This document shows positions 18,693 through 27,666 of a stretch of DNA of 64,000 bases, piece by piece. A model generated the notes under the pieces. It was not told the origin of the DNA and ran no database searches. It saw only the letters and a list, made by a program, of their open reading frames with translations. The stretch is taken from positions 2,322,501 to 2,386,500 of the forward strand of contig NZ_CP073015.1 of the NCBI RefSeq assembly GCF_018080005.1, read 5' to 3'. Position numbers and translations under genes: made by a program. How positions within the stretch are numbered: the stretch's first letter is position 1; every line of letters starts with the position of its first letter. The DNA comes from Flavobacterium sp. CS20 (lineage in GTDB: Bacteria > Bacteroidota > Bacteroidia > Flavobacteriales > Flavobacteriaceae).

Positions 18693-19283
18693 AACAACTT
18701 GAAAACGAGGTCTAAAGCCTCACAGAACTGAACGTGATTAAAGTAGTTAAAGAGAGGGGATTATCAATGTTGTCGAAGTCTAACGCTTCAGCGTATATCA
18801 TAACCTTAATCCTCTCTTTGTTCTTTCTGATTTATACTATAAAATTAATGAGAAACAAACTTAAGATGTATAACCGCAATCACGGTGTCCCAAACCTTAG
18901 GGAAACCACGTACGAATCCACTTGAAATTGCTAAAACCTGTGCTAAACCGAAAATTTCGCTCTTTTCTGCACCTTACTTGTCATATACAAACACGTCACC
19001 AAATACACCTACTCCAAAACCTCAATCTGTTCAGGATCACTAACAACCATTTGCGGTTTATCTTTATATGTTTGGTGATATCAGTATCTTCCTGTCCTAT
19101 ATAATCACTAACCTCATCAGTACCAATAATCTCTTGAGCAAAAGTGAGTGAGCTATTAATTGAGTCGCATCAGTATTCCTAAACCATAATGATTGATTTA
19201 AAGCCTAACGAAATTCTATAAGCAACTTTTCATTTCAAATATTAAAAATCTTAAATTTGAAACAAATACACCAAAACTAAAGA
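18693..19283. other. Intergenic region with IS110 flank and gene debris
   Basis: About 590 bp without a credible gene. The part next to the transposase would correspond to the upstream non-coding end of an IS110 element, where bridge RNAs are encoded in this group; an imperfect inverted repeat (AAAGAGAGGGGATTA near 18749 and TAATCCTCTCTTT near 18809) lies there. On the minus strand at about 18990-19160, short stretches read like protein (for example SDYIGQEDTDIT, then VVSDPEQIEVLE in another frame), suggesting a decayed gene. The last 60 bp hold the promoter of the methyltransferase gene. Confidence 0.4.
19228..19262 (+). promoter_or_regulatory. Putative promoter and overlapping dyad of the defence module
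   Basis: TAAATTTG at 19252-19259 matches the Bacteroidota -7 consensus TANNTTTG. TTTC at 19228-19231, 20 bp upstream, is one mismatch from the TTTG -33 box. A dyad, TTTCAAAT at 19233-19240 and ATTTGAAA at 19255-19262, overlaps the -7 element and could be an operator. The start codon is 22 bp downstream. Confidence 0.5.
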
Positions 19284-21941
19284 ATGACCTCTACAGAAAT
19301 TCAAGAAAAAGTAAAGGAGTTGGTAAACAACTTTAATCCTGAAACTTTTATATACGACTTATTGCGTGCCTATGGCATTTCTAAAGCCTCGATAACACGC
19401 TTGCAAAAGGGAGATTTTAATTTGGCTAAAAATGAAGGTGAAATCTTATATAAAAAGAAACTGTTATTTAAAGAAGCCAGTGAAGATGAGTTAATGGCAT
19501 TGGTAGAAGATTTAAGCCAAGAAGAAAACCTAAAGCACAATCCGCGCTTTATCATTACTACCAATTACAAAGAGATAGCGACAAAAGATACGCGTACAGG
19601 CAAAAACTTGCACATTGCTATTAAAGATTTACCTAAAAACCATAGCTTTTTCTTGCCCTGGGCAGGTCAAGAAGTATATCAAGCCACGAATGAGAATGAA
19701 GCAGACCGTAAAGCTTCTTATCGTATGGCTAAGCTATACGATATTCTTATTGAAGAAAATCCAAACATTCTGGAAAATGGAGTGCACGATCTCAACCTAT
19801 TCTTTTCACGTTTGCTGTTTTGTTTCTTTGCAGAGGACACCAGTATCTTTCCCGAAGAAGGAATGTTTACCAATACCCTAATGCGACATACCCAAAACGA
19901 CGGCGACGATGTCCACCTTTTTTTAGACGAGCTTTTTCAGGTGTTGAACCTAAAAGAAACCGAACGTAAAAATGTACCTGCACATTTGGATCAATTTCCT
20001 TATGTAAATGGGGGCTTGTTTAAAGATAAATTAAGTGTACCTCACTTTAATAAAGAAGCACGGGGCATTTTACAAGAAAGTGGTGAGTTAGATTGGAGCC
20101 ATATTAACCCCGATATTTTTGGCTCTATGATTCAAGCGGTGGTTAACCCAGACCAGCGTGGAAATCTCGGAATGCACTACACCTCAGTGCCTAATATTAT
20201 GAAGGTGATCAAACCTTTGTTTTTAGATGAGTTGTATGACGAATTAGAAAACGCCAGAGGGAAATCCAAAAAGCTAAGAAAATTAGTAGAGCGCCTCAGT
20301 AAACTTAAAATATTTGACCCTGCCTGTGGGAGCGGTAACTTTTTAATTATTGCTTATAAAGAACTCCGTAAACTCGAAATAGAAATTTGGCAAGCCATTT
20401 TAGAAACCGAAAGCCAACAAAGTTTTATTTATTCTAAAATAGAACTTACGCAATTTTACGGGATAGAGATAGACGATTTTGCCCACGAAATTGCCAAACT
20501 TTCCTTATGGTTGGCAGAACACCAAATGAATAAATATTTTGAACACGAACTAGAACTCGGGAAGTCTAACCCCATTTTACCTTTAAAAGCATCTGGTAAT
20601 ATCACTTGTGCCAACGCCACCCGAATAGACTGGGAAGAAGTTTGCCCCAAACAAAAAGACGATGAAATTTATTTGTTAGGGAATCCGCCTTATTTAGGTT
20701 CTAAAAATCAAACTCAAAAACAACGCGATGAAGTTAATAATATTTCCAATGGTGGTAGTAAAATATTAGATTATATCTCGTGTTGGTTTATAAAAGGTGC
20801 AAGATATATTAAAGATATAAATTCAAAATGTGCATTTGTTTCAACTAATTCAATTTGTCAAGGAGAACAAGTTTCTGCATTGTGGCCTAATGTTTTAGAT
20901 AATGATATTGAAATTGATTTTGCGTATACTTCATTTAAGTGGAAGAATAATGCGGTAGGTAATGCAGGTGTGACAGTAATCATCGTCTGTCTTAGAAATG
21001 TAAATGAAAAAGAAAGATATATTTATTTTAATGATGTAAAAAAAATAGCCAGTCACATTAACCCTTATCTAACTGATGCTAAGACAGTATACATAAAAAA
21101 TAGAGGGAAACCTTTATCTTATTTTCCACCAATGAAGGGTGGCAATGTTGCTTATGATAGTGGAAATTTAATATTTACTGAAAGTGAAAAAAATGAATTT
21201 ATCAAAAGTGAACCAAATTCAAAAAGATGGTTTAAAAAGTGTATAGGTGGTAGAGAATTAATAAATGGAGGCGAGAGATACTGTTTATGGTTTAAAAACG
21301 AAAAACTACAAAGTGTAAATCAGTATCCAGCAATAAAAGAAATTACAGGAAAAGTTGAAGCTCACAGGTTAAAAGCTAAAGATAAAGGGACTCATAAACT
21401 TGCAAAAAGGCCTCATCAATTTAGAGACTTAAATAATCCTGAAGAATATATAGCGATTCCTAAAACCTCAAGTGAACGGCGTGATTACATTCCAATGTCT
21501 TTTGTTGATGGTGGTATTATTCCTTTAGATTCTATTAGGTTTATACAAACTGATGAGCTATATATCTTTGGAGTTTTAATATCTAAGATGCATATGGCGT
21601 GGGTAAGAGCTATAGCAGGTAAATTAAAAACAGATTATAGATATTCTAAAAATATTGTATACAACACTTTCCCATTCCCAAACATCAGTAAAGTCAAAAA
21701 AGCCCAAATAGAAGAAAATGTATTTGCGGTATTAGAAGAGCGAGAAAAGCACCCCGAGAAAACAATGGCACAACTCTACGACCCCGATAAAATGCCAGCT
21801 GGCTTACGCCAAGCCCATCAAGACCTAGATCTTGCTGTAGAACGTTGTTACCGCCTACAACCTTTCGATAATGACACTCAACGTTTAGAATATTTGTTTA
21901 AAGAATATGAGAAAATGGTAAAAGAGAAAGAAGGGAAATAA
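19284..21941 (+). CDS. MmeI-like class I SAM-dependent DNA methyltransferase
   Basis: An 885-residue protein with the MmeI/YeeA-type arrangement: an N-terminal region, a helical spacer (FSRLLFCFFAEDTSIF, PYVNGGLF), then the gamma-type N6-adenine methyltransferase with the SAM motif FDPACGSGNFL (about residues 351-361) and the catalytic NPPY (about 472-475). The target-recognition region follows, ending in the family's RYSKNIVYNTFPFP block. I do not see the D-x9-ExK endonuclease motif in the N-terminus that fused MmeI enzymes carry, so cleavage is probably supplied by partners. It is the first gene of a four-gene module with an AlbA_2 protein, a helicase and a GIY-YIG protein. Confidence 0.87.
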   Translation: MTSTEIQEKVKELVNNFNPETFIYDLLRAYGISKASITRLQKGDFNLAKNEGEILYKKKLLFKEASEDELMALVEDLSQEENLKHNPRFIITTNYKEIATKDTRTGKNLHIAIKDLPKNHSFFLPWAGQEVYQATNENEADRKASYRMAKLYDILIEENPNILENGVHDLNLFFSRLLFCFFAEDTSIFPEEGMFTNTLMRHTQNDGDDVHLFLDELFQVLNLKETERKNVPAHLDQFPYVNGGLFKDKLSVPHFNKEARGILQESGELDWSHINPDIFGSMIQAVVNPDQRGNLGMHYTSVPNIMKVIKPLFLDELYDELENARGKSKKLRKLVERLSKLKIFDPACGSGNFLIIAYKELRKLEIEIWQAILETESQQSFIYSKIELTQFYGIEIDDFAHEIAKLSLWLAEHQMNKYFEHELELGKSNPILPLKASGNITCANATRIDWEEVCPKQKDDEIYLLGNPPYLGSKNQTQKQRDEVNNISNGGSKILDYISCWFIKGARYIKDINSKCAFVSTNSICQGEQVSALWPNVLDNDIEIDFAYTSFKWKNNAVGNAGVTVIIVCLRNVNEKERYIYFNDVKKIASHINPYLTDAKTVYIKNRGKPLSYFPPMKGGNVAYDSGNLIFTESEKNEFIKSEPNSKRWFKKCIGGRELINGGERYCLWFKNEKLQSVNQYPAIKEITGKVEAHRLKAKDKGTHKLAKRPHQFRDLNNPEEYIAIPKTSSERRDYIPMSFVDGGIIPLDSIRFIQTDELYIFGVLISKMHMAWVRAIAGKLKTDYRYSKNIVYNTFPFPNISKVKKAQIEENVFAVLEEREKHPEKTMAQLYDPDKMPAGLRQAHQDLDLAVERCYRLQPFDNDTQRLEYLFKEYEKMVKEKEGK

Positions 21942-21958
21942 ATAATGAATATTTCATT

Positions 21959-22030
21959 TTATTGCAAAAAATAAAGAAAATTTACAATAGTCAACTCCTT
22001 ATTGCAAAAAAGCACTATATTTTGCAATAG
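21959..22030 (+). promoter_or_regulatory. Two tandem dyads upstream of the AlbA_2 gene
   Basis: Two 32-bp elements 40 bp apart share the same plan: TTATTGCAAAAA, about 10 variable bases, then TTTACAATAG (21959-21990) or TTTTGCAATAG (21999-22030). Each has inverted-repeat ends. The arrangement looks like paired operators for a regulator, possibly the AlbA_2 protein itself, or for module-specific control. The second element ends 18 bp before the preferred start codon. Confidence 0.6.
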
Positions 22031-22048
22031 TGATTTATGCATAGTAGT

Positions 22049-23686
22049 ATGAAAGATATATTAGATGAATTATTAGGCTTACCTTCAGAAAATGAAGTGG
22101 TTGAGTTTAAAGAAGCTAAACAGCAATATGATAAAAATAAGCTGGGGAAGTATTTTTCTGCTTTAGCCAATGAAGCGAACCTAGAAAATAAAACTTCGGC
22201 TTATCTGGTTTTTGGAGTAAAAGATAACCAAACTATTGTGGGTACTAATATATCAGAAAAGCGACTTAACGACTATAAAAAAGAAATAGCCGATCATACT
22301 TCTCCGCACTTGGGTTTTATTTCAACCAATCGATTTGTTCGCGAAGGCAGAGAAGTAGTCGTGTTAGAAATTCCTGCTCCAAAAGGAATGCCTGTTAGCT
22401 GGAAAGGTTTTAAATATGGTCGAGATGGTGAAAGTTTAGGTGCTTTAAATGATAACGAATACGATCGTATAAAGAATCAGGTTAAGCAAACAGATTGGAG
22501 TGCTCAAATTATTAAAGAAGCGAGTATTGCAGATTTGTCAAACCAAGCGATAAAAGAAGCTAGAAAGCGTTTTATTCAAAAAAATAAAAGTTTAGCTGAT
22601 GAAGTTAAATCTTGGTCAGATGAGGTTTTTCTAAACAAAGCAAAAATTACCATTAAAGGTAAAATCACCAATACAGCAATTTTACTACTCGGTAAACCTG
22701 AAGCTGAACACTACATTAACCCTGCAAGAGCTACGGTGAGTTGGATTTTAAAAGATGCAGATAATATTGAAAAAGATTATGAACATTTTACGTGCCCTTT
22801 ATTATTAAATGTAGTAGAAATTGGTAAAAAAATAAGAAATCTTAAATATCGGTATATTAATGATGACTCTTTATTTCCAGATGAAGTAGATCAATATGAT
22901 CCTTATATCATACGAGAGGCATTAAATAATTGTATTGCCCATCAAGACTATACATTAGGGGGTAAAATAGTAGTGGTTGAAAATGAAAATTCTACCTTAG
23001 TTTTTTCAAATTCAGGTGATTTTATTCCGCAAAGTATAGAAGCAGTCATCAATGCTGATTCCCCTGAGCAAAATTATAGAAATGCCTTTTTAACCAATGC
23101 AATGGTAGGCCTTAATATGATTGATACCATTGGGAGTGGTATTAAAAGAATGTTTAAAATTCAAAGTAAGAAATTCTTCCCCTTACCAGATTATGAATTT
23201 GGTAATCAAAAAGTGAAAGTAACCATTACGAGCAAGGTTTTAGATATAGATTATGCGCGAAAATTAGCACAAATAGCTAGTTTGTCTTTAAATGATATCA
23301 TCTTATTAGATAAAGTTGCGAAAAATAAAAGTATTACGGTTAAAGAAAGTAGGTCTTTAAAAGAGAGAAAATTAATAGAAGGCAGGCGTCCTAATCTTCA
23401 TATTTCTTCTAAAGTAGCCAAGGCTACAGGCGAAAAGGGAGAGTATATAAAAATGCGAGGGTTTAAAGATGATCATTATAAAAAAATGATTTTAAATTAT
23501 TTAGAAGAATATGAATCTGCTAGTAAAAAAGATTTAGATAAATTAATATTAGATATTCTTCCTAATGTTTTAGATGAAGATCAAAAAAAGAATAAATTAA
23601 GAAACATTATTTATGCAATGTCTAAGCGTGATGTTTCTATTACTAATACAGGTACAAATAGAAAACCTATTTGGAAAAAAGTTTAA
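22049..23686 (+). CDS. AlbA_2 / HATPase_c_4-type regulator of the defence module
   Basis: A 545-residue protein. Residues 1-130 form an AlbA_2 (Schlafen-type) domain with NEVVEFKEAK and AYLVFGVKD, and the middle region (about residues 270-380) contains the EALNNCIAHQDY and ATP-lid-like IDTIGSGIKRMF motifs seen in the HATPase_c_4 proteins that follow AlbA_2. The C-terminus looks helical with winged-helix-like charged stretches. ATG at 22049 is preferred because family members start MKDILDELL; an upstream ATG at 22037 would add four residues. The protein could be the regulator or an RNA/DNA-sensing component of the module. Confidence 0.82.
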   Translation: MKDILDELLGLPSENEVVEFKEAKQQYDKNKLGKYFSALANEANLENKTSAYLVFGVKDNQTIVGTNISEKRLNDYKKEIADHTSPHLGFISTNRFVREGREVVVLEIPAPKGMPVSWKGFKYGRDGESLGALNDNEYDRIKNQVKQTDWSAQIIKEASIADLSNQAIKEARKRFIQKNKSLADEVKSWSDEVFLNKAKITIKGKITNTAILLLGKPEAEHYINPARATVSWILKDADNIEKDYEHFTCPLLLNVVEIGKKIRNLKYRYINDDSLFPDEVDQYDPYIIREALNNCIAHQDYTLGGKIVVVENENSTLVFSNSGDFIPQSIEAVINADSPEQNYRNAFLTNAMVGLNMIDTIGSGIKRMFKIQSKKFFPLPDYEFGNQKVKVTITSKVLDIDYARKLAQIASLSLNDIILLDKVAKNKSITVKESRSLKERKLIEGRRPNLHISSKVAKATGEKGEYIKMRGFKDDHYKKMILNYLEEYESASKKDLDKLILDILPNVLDEDQKKNKLRNIIYAMSKRDVSITNTGTNRKPIWKKV

Positions 23687-23708
23687 CTAACTAGCGATAG
23701 AAGTTTTT

Positions 23709-23744
23709 TTTTAGATAAACTTTTAGATAAACTTTTAGATAAAC
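23709..23744 (+). repeat. Three tandem 12-bp repeats before the helicase gene
   Basis: TTTTAGATAAAC occurs three times without a mismatch or gap (23709-23720, 23721-23732, 23733-23744). A single related copy, TTTAGATAAAC, lies near 23799. The repeats sit in the 159-bp gap between the AlbA_2 gene and the helicase gene and may bind a protein or simply be slippage products. Confidence 0.75.
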
Positions 23745-23845
23745 TTTTTGTTAGTTGTTGTAATAGAGTTTCTTATAAACATTCTTAATTTTAGGGTTTA
23801 GATAAACTTAATGTAGTTTTTCTAGTTAATTAAATAAAAAAACAA

Positions 23846-25816
23846 ATGCCAGATTTAGTTAAAGTCAATTATAAACAGACAGGAAAGAGTAAAAAAACCA
23901 ATGCGCTAGGAATGCGAGAAATGCAAGAAAGAGCATTTGAAGCAAGAACAGCACAGTATTTACTGATTAAAGCTCCTCCTGCATCAGGTAAATCTAGGGC
24001 ATTAATGTTTATTGGCTTAGATAAACTGCGTAACCAAGATATAAAAAAATTAATTGTAGCAGTGCCTGAACGTTCTATTGGCAGTTCTTTCGCTCCAACA
24101 GAGTTAAAAAAATACGGTTTTTTTGAAGATTGGAATCCTAATCCTAAATACAACCTTTGTACGCCTGGCGGTGAAAAGTCTAAAGTAGATGCCTTCATTA
24201 ACTTTATGAATAGTAAGGAAGAAATTCTTATTTGCACACACGCTACACTGCGTTTTGCATTTGATGCTATTGATGAAAAACAGTTTAATGACACCTTAAT
24301 TGCTATAGATGAATTTCATCACGTATCTGCCGAAGGCACCAATAGATTAGGAAGTGTTTTAAGCTCTATTATGGCTAAGTCAACTGCTCATATAGTTGCA
24401 ATGACAGGTTCTTATTTTAGAGGCGATAGTATTCCTATTCTTTTACCCGAAGTAGAAGCGCAGTTCATTAAAGTTAAATACGATTATTACGAACAGCTGA
24501 ATGGTTATGAGTATTTAAAATCTTTAGGAATAGGTTATCATTTTTACCAAAGAAAATATACAACTGCCATTCACGAGGTTCTAGATGAAAATAAAAAAAC
24601 CATTATTCATATTCCTAGTGTAAATTCTGGTGAATCCACTAAAGAAAAATATGAAGAGGTAGGCAAAATAATAGACACGCTAGGTGAAATAGAATACCAA
24701 GATTCAGAAACAGGGGTTATTTACGTTAAATCGCATAAAACAGGAAATCTTATTAAAGTAGCTGATTTAGTAAATGATGACCAAAAATCAAGAGATAAAA
24801 TTCAAAACTATTTACGCAATGTAAATGCTCCAGAAGATATTGATATCATTATTGCTTTAGGGATGGCAAAAGAAGGGTTTGATTGGCCATATTGCGAACA
24901 AGCCTTAACGGTAGGTTATAGGGGTTCATTAACAGAGATTATTCAAATCATCGGCAGGGCTACAAGAGATAGCGACAATAAAACACACGCTCAATTCACC
25001 AATTTAATCGCTCAACCCGATGCCCAAGATGATGAGGTAAAACTTTCAGTCAATAATATGCTAAAAGCAATTACCGCTTCTTTATTAATGGAGCAGGTGT
25101 TAGCGCCTAATTTTAAATTTAAAGCGAAATACCCTGAAGAAGAAGATAATGAATATGAAGTAGATCGTGAAGATGGAACACAGGCAAATGAAGAGGAAAA
25201 CACTATACACATCAGAGGTTTTAAAGAACCTTCAACAGCAAGAGTAGAGCAAATTATCGAATCAGACTTAAACGATTTAAAAGCAAAAATTTTGCAAGAT
25301 AATGATATGCTCAAAGCAATGCCGAGTGAGACTTTGGAGCCAGAGGTGATCAATCAAGTGTTAATACCTAAAATTATTAAAGAAACCTATCCTGAACTTT
25401 CAGATGATGAGGTAGAAGAAGTAAGGCAACATATTGTTGTAGACTCAGTTATTAAAAACGGAAGTATAGAAGAACAAGGAGATAGAAGGTTTATCAAAAT
25501 GGCAGATACCTTTGTGAATATAGATGAAATACACATAGATTTAATAGATAGTGTAAACCCGTTTCAAAAAGCATTTGAAATATTATCCAAATCAGTAACA
25601 GCACCTGTTTTAAGAACTATTCAGGAAACTATAGATGCGTCTAGAATTAAAATGACGGAACAGGAAGCTATTATCTTGTGGCCCAAAATAAAAGCCTGGG
25701 TGCAAAAAACAGGAAAAAATCCCGATATTAAATCGTTAGAGCCAAAAGAAAAAAGAATGGCAGAAGCAGTTATTTTCTTAAAAGAACTAAAGCGTAAACA
25801 AAAACAAAATGTCTAA
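23846..25816 (+). CDS. Superfamily 2 DEAD/DEAH-type helicase of the defence module
   Basis: A 656-residue SF2 protein. Walker A APPASGKS is near residue 45, Walker B IDEFHH near 155, motif III MTGSYF near 190, and motif VI QIIGRATRD near 375. The layout resembles the Res-type helicase subunits of restriction systems. Residues after about 430 are acidic and helical with no recognised domain. The stop overlaps the next start (ATGTCTAA at 25809-25816), so it is translated together with the GIY-YIG gene, which would give a helicase-nuclease pair. Confidence 0.87.
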   Translation: MPDLVKVNYKQTGKSKKTNALGMREMQERAFEARTAQYLLIKAPPASGKSRALMFIGLDKLRNQDIKKLIVAVPERSIGSSFAPTELKKYGFFEDWNPNPKYNLCTPGGEKSKVDAFINFMNSKEEILICTHATLRFAFDAIDEKQFNDTLIAIDEFHHVSAEGTNRLGSVLSSIMAKSTAHIVAMTGSYFRGDSIPILLPEVEAQFIKVKYDYYEQLNGYEYLKSLGIGYHFYQRKYTTAIHEVLDENKKTIIHIPSVNSGESTKEKYEEVGKIIDTLGEIEYQDSETGVIYVKSHKTGNLIKVADLVNDDQKSRDKIQNYLRNVNAPEDIDIIIALGMAKEGFDWPYCEQALTVGYRGSLTEIIQIIGRATRDSDNKTHAQFTNLIAQPDAQDDEVKLSVNNMLKAITASLLMEQVLAPNFKFKAKYPEEEDNEYEVDREDGTQANEEENTIHIRGFKEPSTARVEQIIESDLNDLKAKILQDNDMLKAMPSETLEPEVINQVLIPKIIKETYPELSDDEVEEVRQHIVVDSVIKNGSIEEQGDRRFIKMADTFVNIDEIHIDLIDSVNPFQKAFEILSKSVTAPVLRTIQETIDASRIKMTEQEAIILWPKIKAWVQKTGKNPDIKSLEPKEKRMAEAVIFLKELKRKQKQNV

Positions 25817-27011
25817 AGATAAGTTAAGCATAGAAGATATTTTTGAAGATGACGATTTAGGTATTTTAAAAGAGACTTCAAAGCAGTCGAACGTAAAATC
25901 TACAGATCAACGTTTAATAGAATCTTTTGAAGAAATCAATGCTTTTGTAGATGAAAAAGAAAGAGAACCAGAACAAGGTAATGGTATTTCAGAAATGCGT
26001 TTGTATTTACGCTTAAAAGGCTTTAGAGAAAATGATAAAAAGAAATTTGCATTAAAAGATGTTGATAGGCATAATTTATTGTTTGAGCCTAAAAAAGTTG
26101 AATCTGTAGCCGATATTTTAGAAGATGATGATTTCGGTTTGTTAGCAGATGATGAAGAAGGTACAAGTATTTTTGATTTTAAACATACCCCAAAAGATAA
26201 AAAAGAAACCGATTTTGTAGCGCAACGTAAAGCAATGTCAGATGCAGTATTTGAAAAGTATGACAAGCAATTTAAAAAAGTACACCAAGAAATTAAGTTA
26301 GGTTTACGTAGTTTAAAATCCTTTAAAAATGCAGAAAAAAACTTAAAAGAAGGTAAATACTACATTCTTGATGGGGTTTTATTATTCTTAGAAGTAGGTG
26401 ATATTTCTGAAGCAGTTAGAGAATTAGGTGACAGAGTTAGAAAAGATGTACGAACAAGAACTGTTTTTGATAATGGTACATATAGTAATATGCTTTATAG
26501 GTCTTTAGCAAAACAATTATATAATAATGGTAAAGTAGTAACAGATTTAGAAAAAGACAGCGAGAAAGAGCTATTTACAAATGTAGAACAGTTAGAAGAA
26601 GACGATAAAGAATCAGGCTGGATTTACGTGCTAAAATCTAAATCAACCCATCCAGAAATAAGTAAACTTAATAATTTATATAAAATAGGTTTCTCTACAG
26701 TACCCGTTCAAAAAAGAGTGATTAATGCTAGAAATGAAGCGACCTATCTCAATGCAGAAGTAGAAGTAGTAGCAACATTTAAATGTGTAAATGTAAACAC
26801 ACAAAAGTTTGAAAATTTAATCCACCGCTTTTTTAGTCAAGCACAATTACAAATAGATATTTACGATAAAAATAAAAACAGAATAACCCCAAGAGAATGG
26901 TTTGTAGTTCCTTATCCAATAATAGAAAGAGCAATAGGTTTATTTAATACTGGTGAAATTATCAACTATCACTACGATTTTCAAAATGAAAAAATTACCA
27001 AAAACGATTAA
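25809..27011 (+). CDS. GIY-YIG (T5orf172/Mug113-type) nuclease of the defence module
   Basis: A 400-residue protein. The N-terminal 260 residues are acidic and include repeated EDDD(L/F)G segments (EDDDLGIL near 15, EDDDFGLL near 107) that may be protein-interaction motifs. The C-terminal domain (about residues 275-390) is GIY-YIG-like: GWIYVLKSK...LYKIGF supplies the two signature strands, KRVINAR the conserved Arg, and FENLIHRFF the metal-binding Glu. Its start overlaps the helicase stop. It is the likely cleaving component of the module. Confidence 0.82.
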   Translation: MSKDKLSIEDIFEDDDLGILKETSKQSNVKSTDQRLIESFEEINAFVDEKEREPEQGNGISEMRLYLRLKGFRENDKKKFALKDVDRHNLLFEPKKVESVADILEDDDFGLLADDEEGTSIFDFKHTPKDKKETDFVAQRKAMSDAVFEKYDKQFKKVHQEIKLGLRSLKSFKNAEKNLKEGKYYILDGVLLFLEVGDISEAVRELGDRVRKDVRTRTVFDNGTYSNMLYRSLAKQLYNNGKVVTDLEKDSEKELFTNVEQLEEDDKESGWIYVLKSKSTHPEISKLNNLYKIGFSTVPVQKRVINARNEATYLNAEVEVVATFKCVNVNTQKFENLIHRFFSQAQLQIDIYDKNKNRITPREWFVVPYPIIERAIGLFNTGEIINYHYDFQNEKITKND

Positions 27012-27045
27012 TGACTATAATTTTTTACGACAATAAAACTTGAGA

Positions 27046-27666
27046 ATGAAATTAAAACTTTTAATAATAACTATATTTTTCTGTAATTCAGTTTATTCAC
27101 AGATTTCAAAAGATTCACTCTTTAAAAGAGACATTGAAATTTTAGTGGAAGAAATGGAATTTATGTATGGTTATGACCAAACAATGCGAGAATACACAGT
27201 ATATAAAACTTTTGATAAGTCAGAAACAAACAGAATCGAAAGTCTTTCTGATAGTTTGAGAATTCAAGAAATGAAAAAAAGAAAGTTTGTATCTGACAGT
27301 ATAAGAGATTTAATTTATAGAAAATATATTAATCCAATGGATGCTGAGCATACTGAAAGAATGATAGAAATAACTAAAAAGTATGGTTTCCCTAGTACAG
27401 AAAGAATTAAGAAATATTACGACAAAGAATTTGTTGATCCAGAGTTTAACCCACTAATAATTTTTATTCATTCACCAAAAAAATACTGGAGTGAGCTAAA
27501 AGAATTAATGTTGGAAGAATATGAAAATGGAATAATTAATCAGTGCCAATATGGATATGCGCTTTGGCAATTTACCGGCAGAAAAAACCTTCAACCTATG
27601 CTTAATAATGGATTTAAAATGGTTAAAGAAAATGGTAAAACTAGATTGAAATCAACCTGTGAATAG
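27046..27666 (+). CDS. Secreted protein of unknown function
   Basis: A 206-residue protein with a clear signal peptide (MKLKLLIITIFFCNSVYSQ, cleavage near residue 18-19). The mature part is charged, with no recognised domain. ATG at 27046 is preferred over TTG at 27040. It begins 34 bp after the GIY-YIG gene on the same strand. Whether it belongs to the defence module or is a passenger is open; an exported protein would be unusual in a restriction operon. Confidence 0.65.
   Translation: MKLKLLIITIFFCNSVYSQISKDSLFKRDIEILVEEMEFMYGYDQTMREYTVYKTFDKSETNRIESLSDSLRIQEMKKRKFVSDSIRDLIYRKYINPMDAEHTERMIEITKKYGFPSTERIKKYYDKEFVDPEFNPLIIFIHSPKKYWSELKELMLEEYENGIINQCQYGYALWQFTGRKNLQPMLNNGFKMVKENGKTRLKSTCE

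Noticed and set aside
18734..18925. 63-codon frame with a hydrophobic segment behind the IS110 fragment
   Set aside because: Lies in what is probably non-coding IS110-flank sequence; no family resemblance.
23709..23744. CRISPR or origin iterons
   Set aside because: Only three contiguous 12-bp copies without spacers and no initiator gene nearby; described as a tandem repeat.
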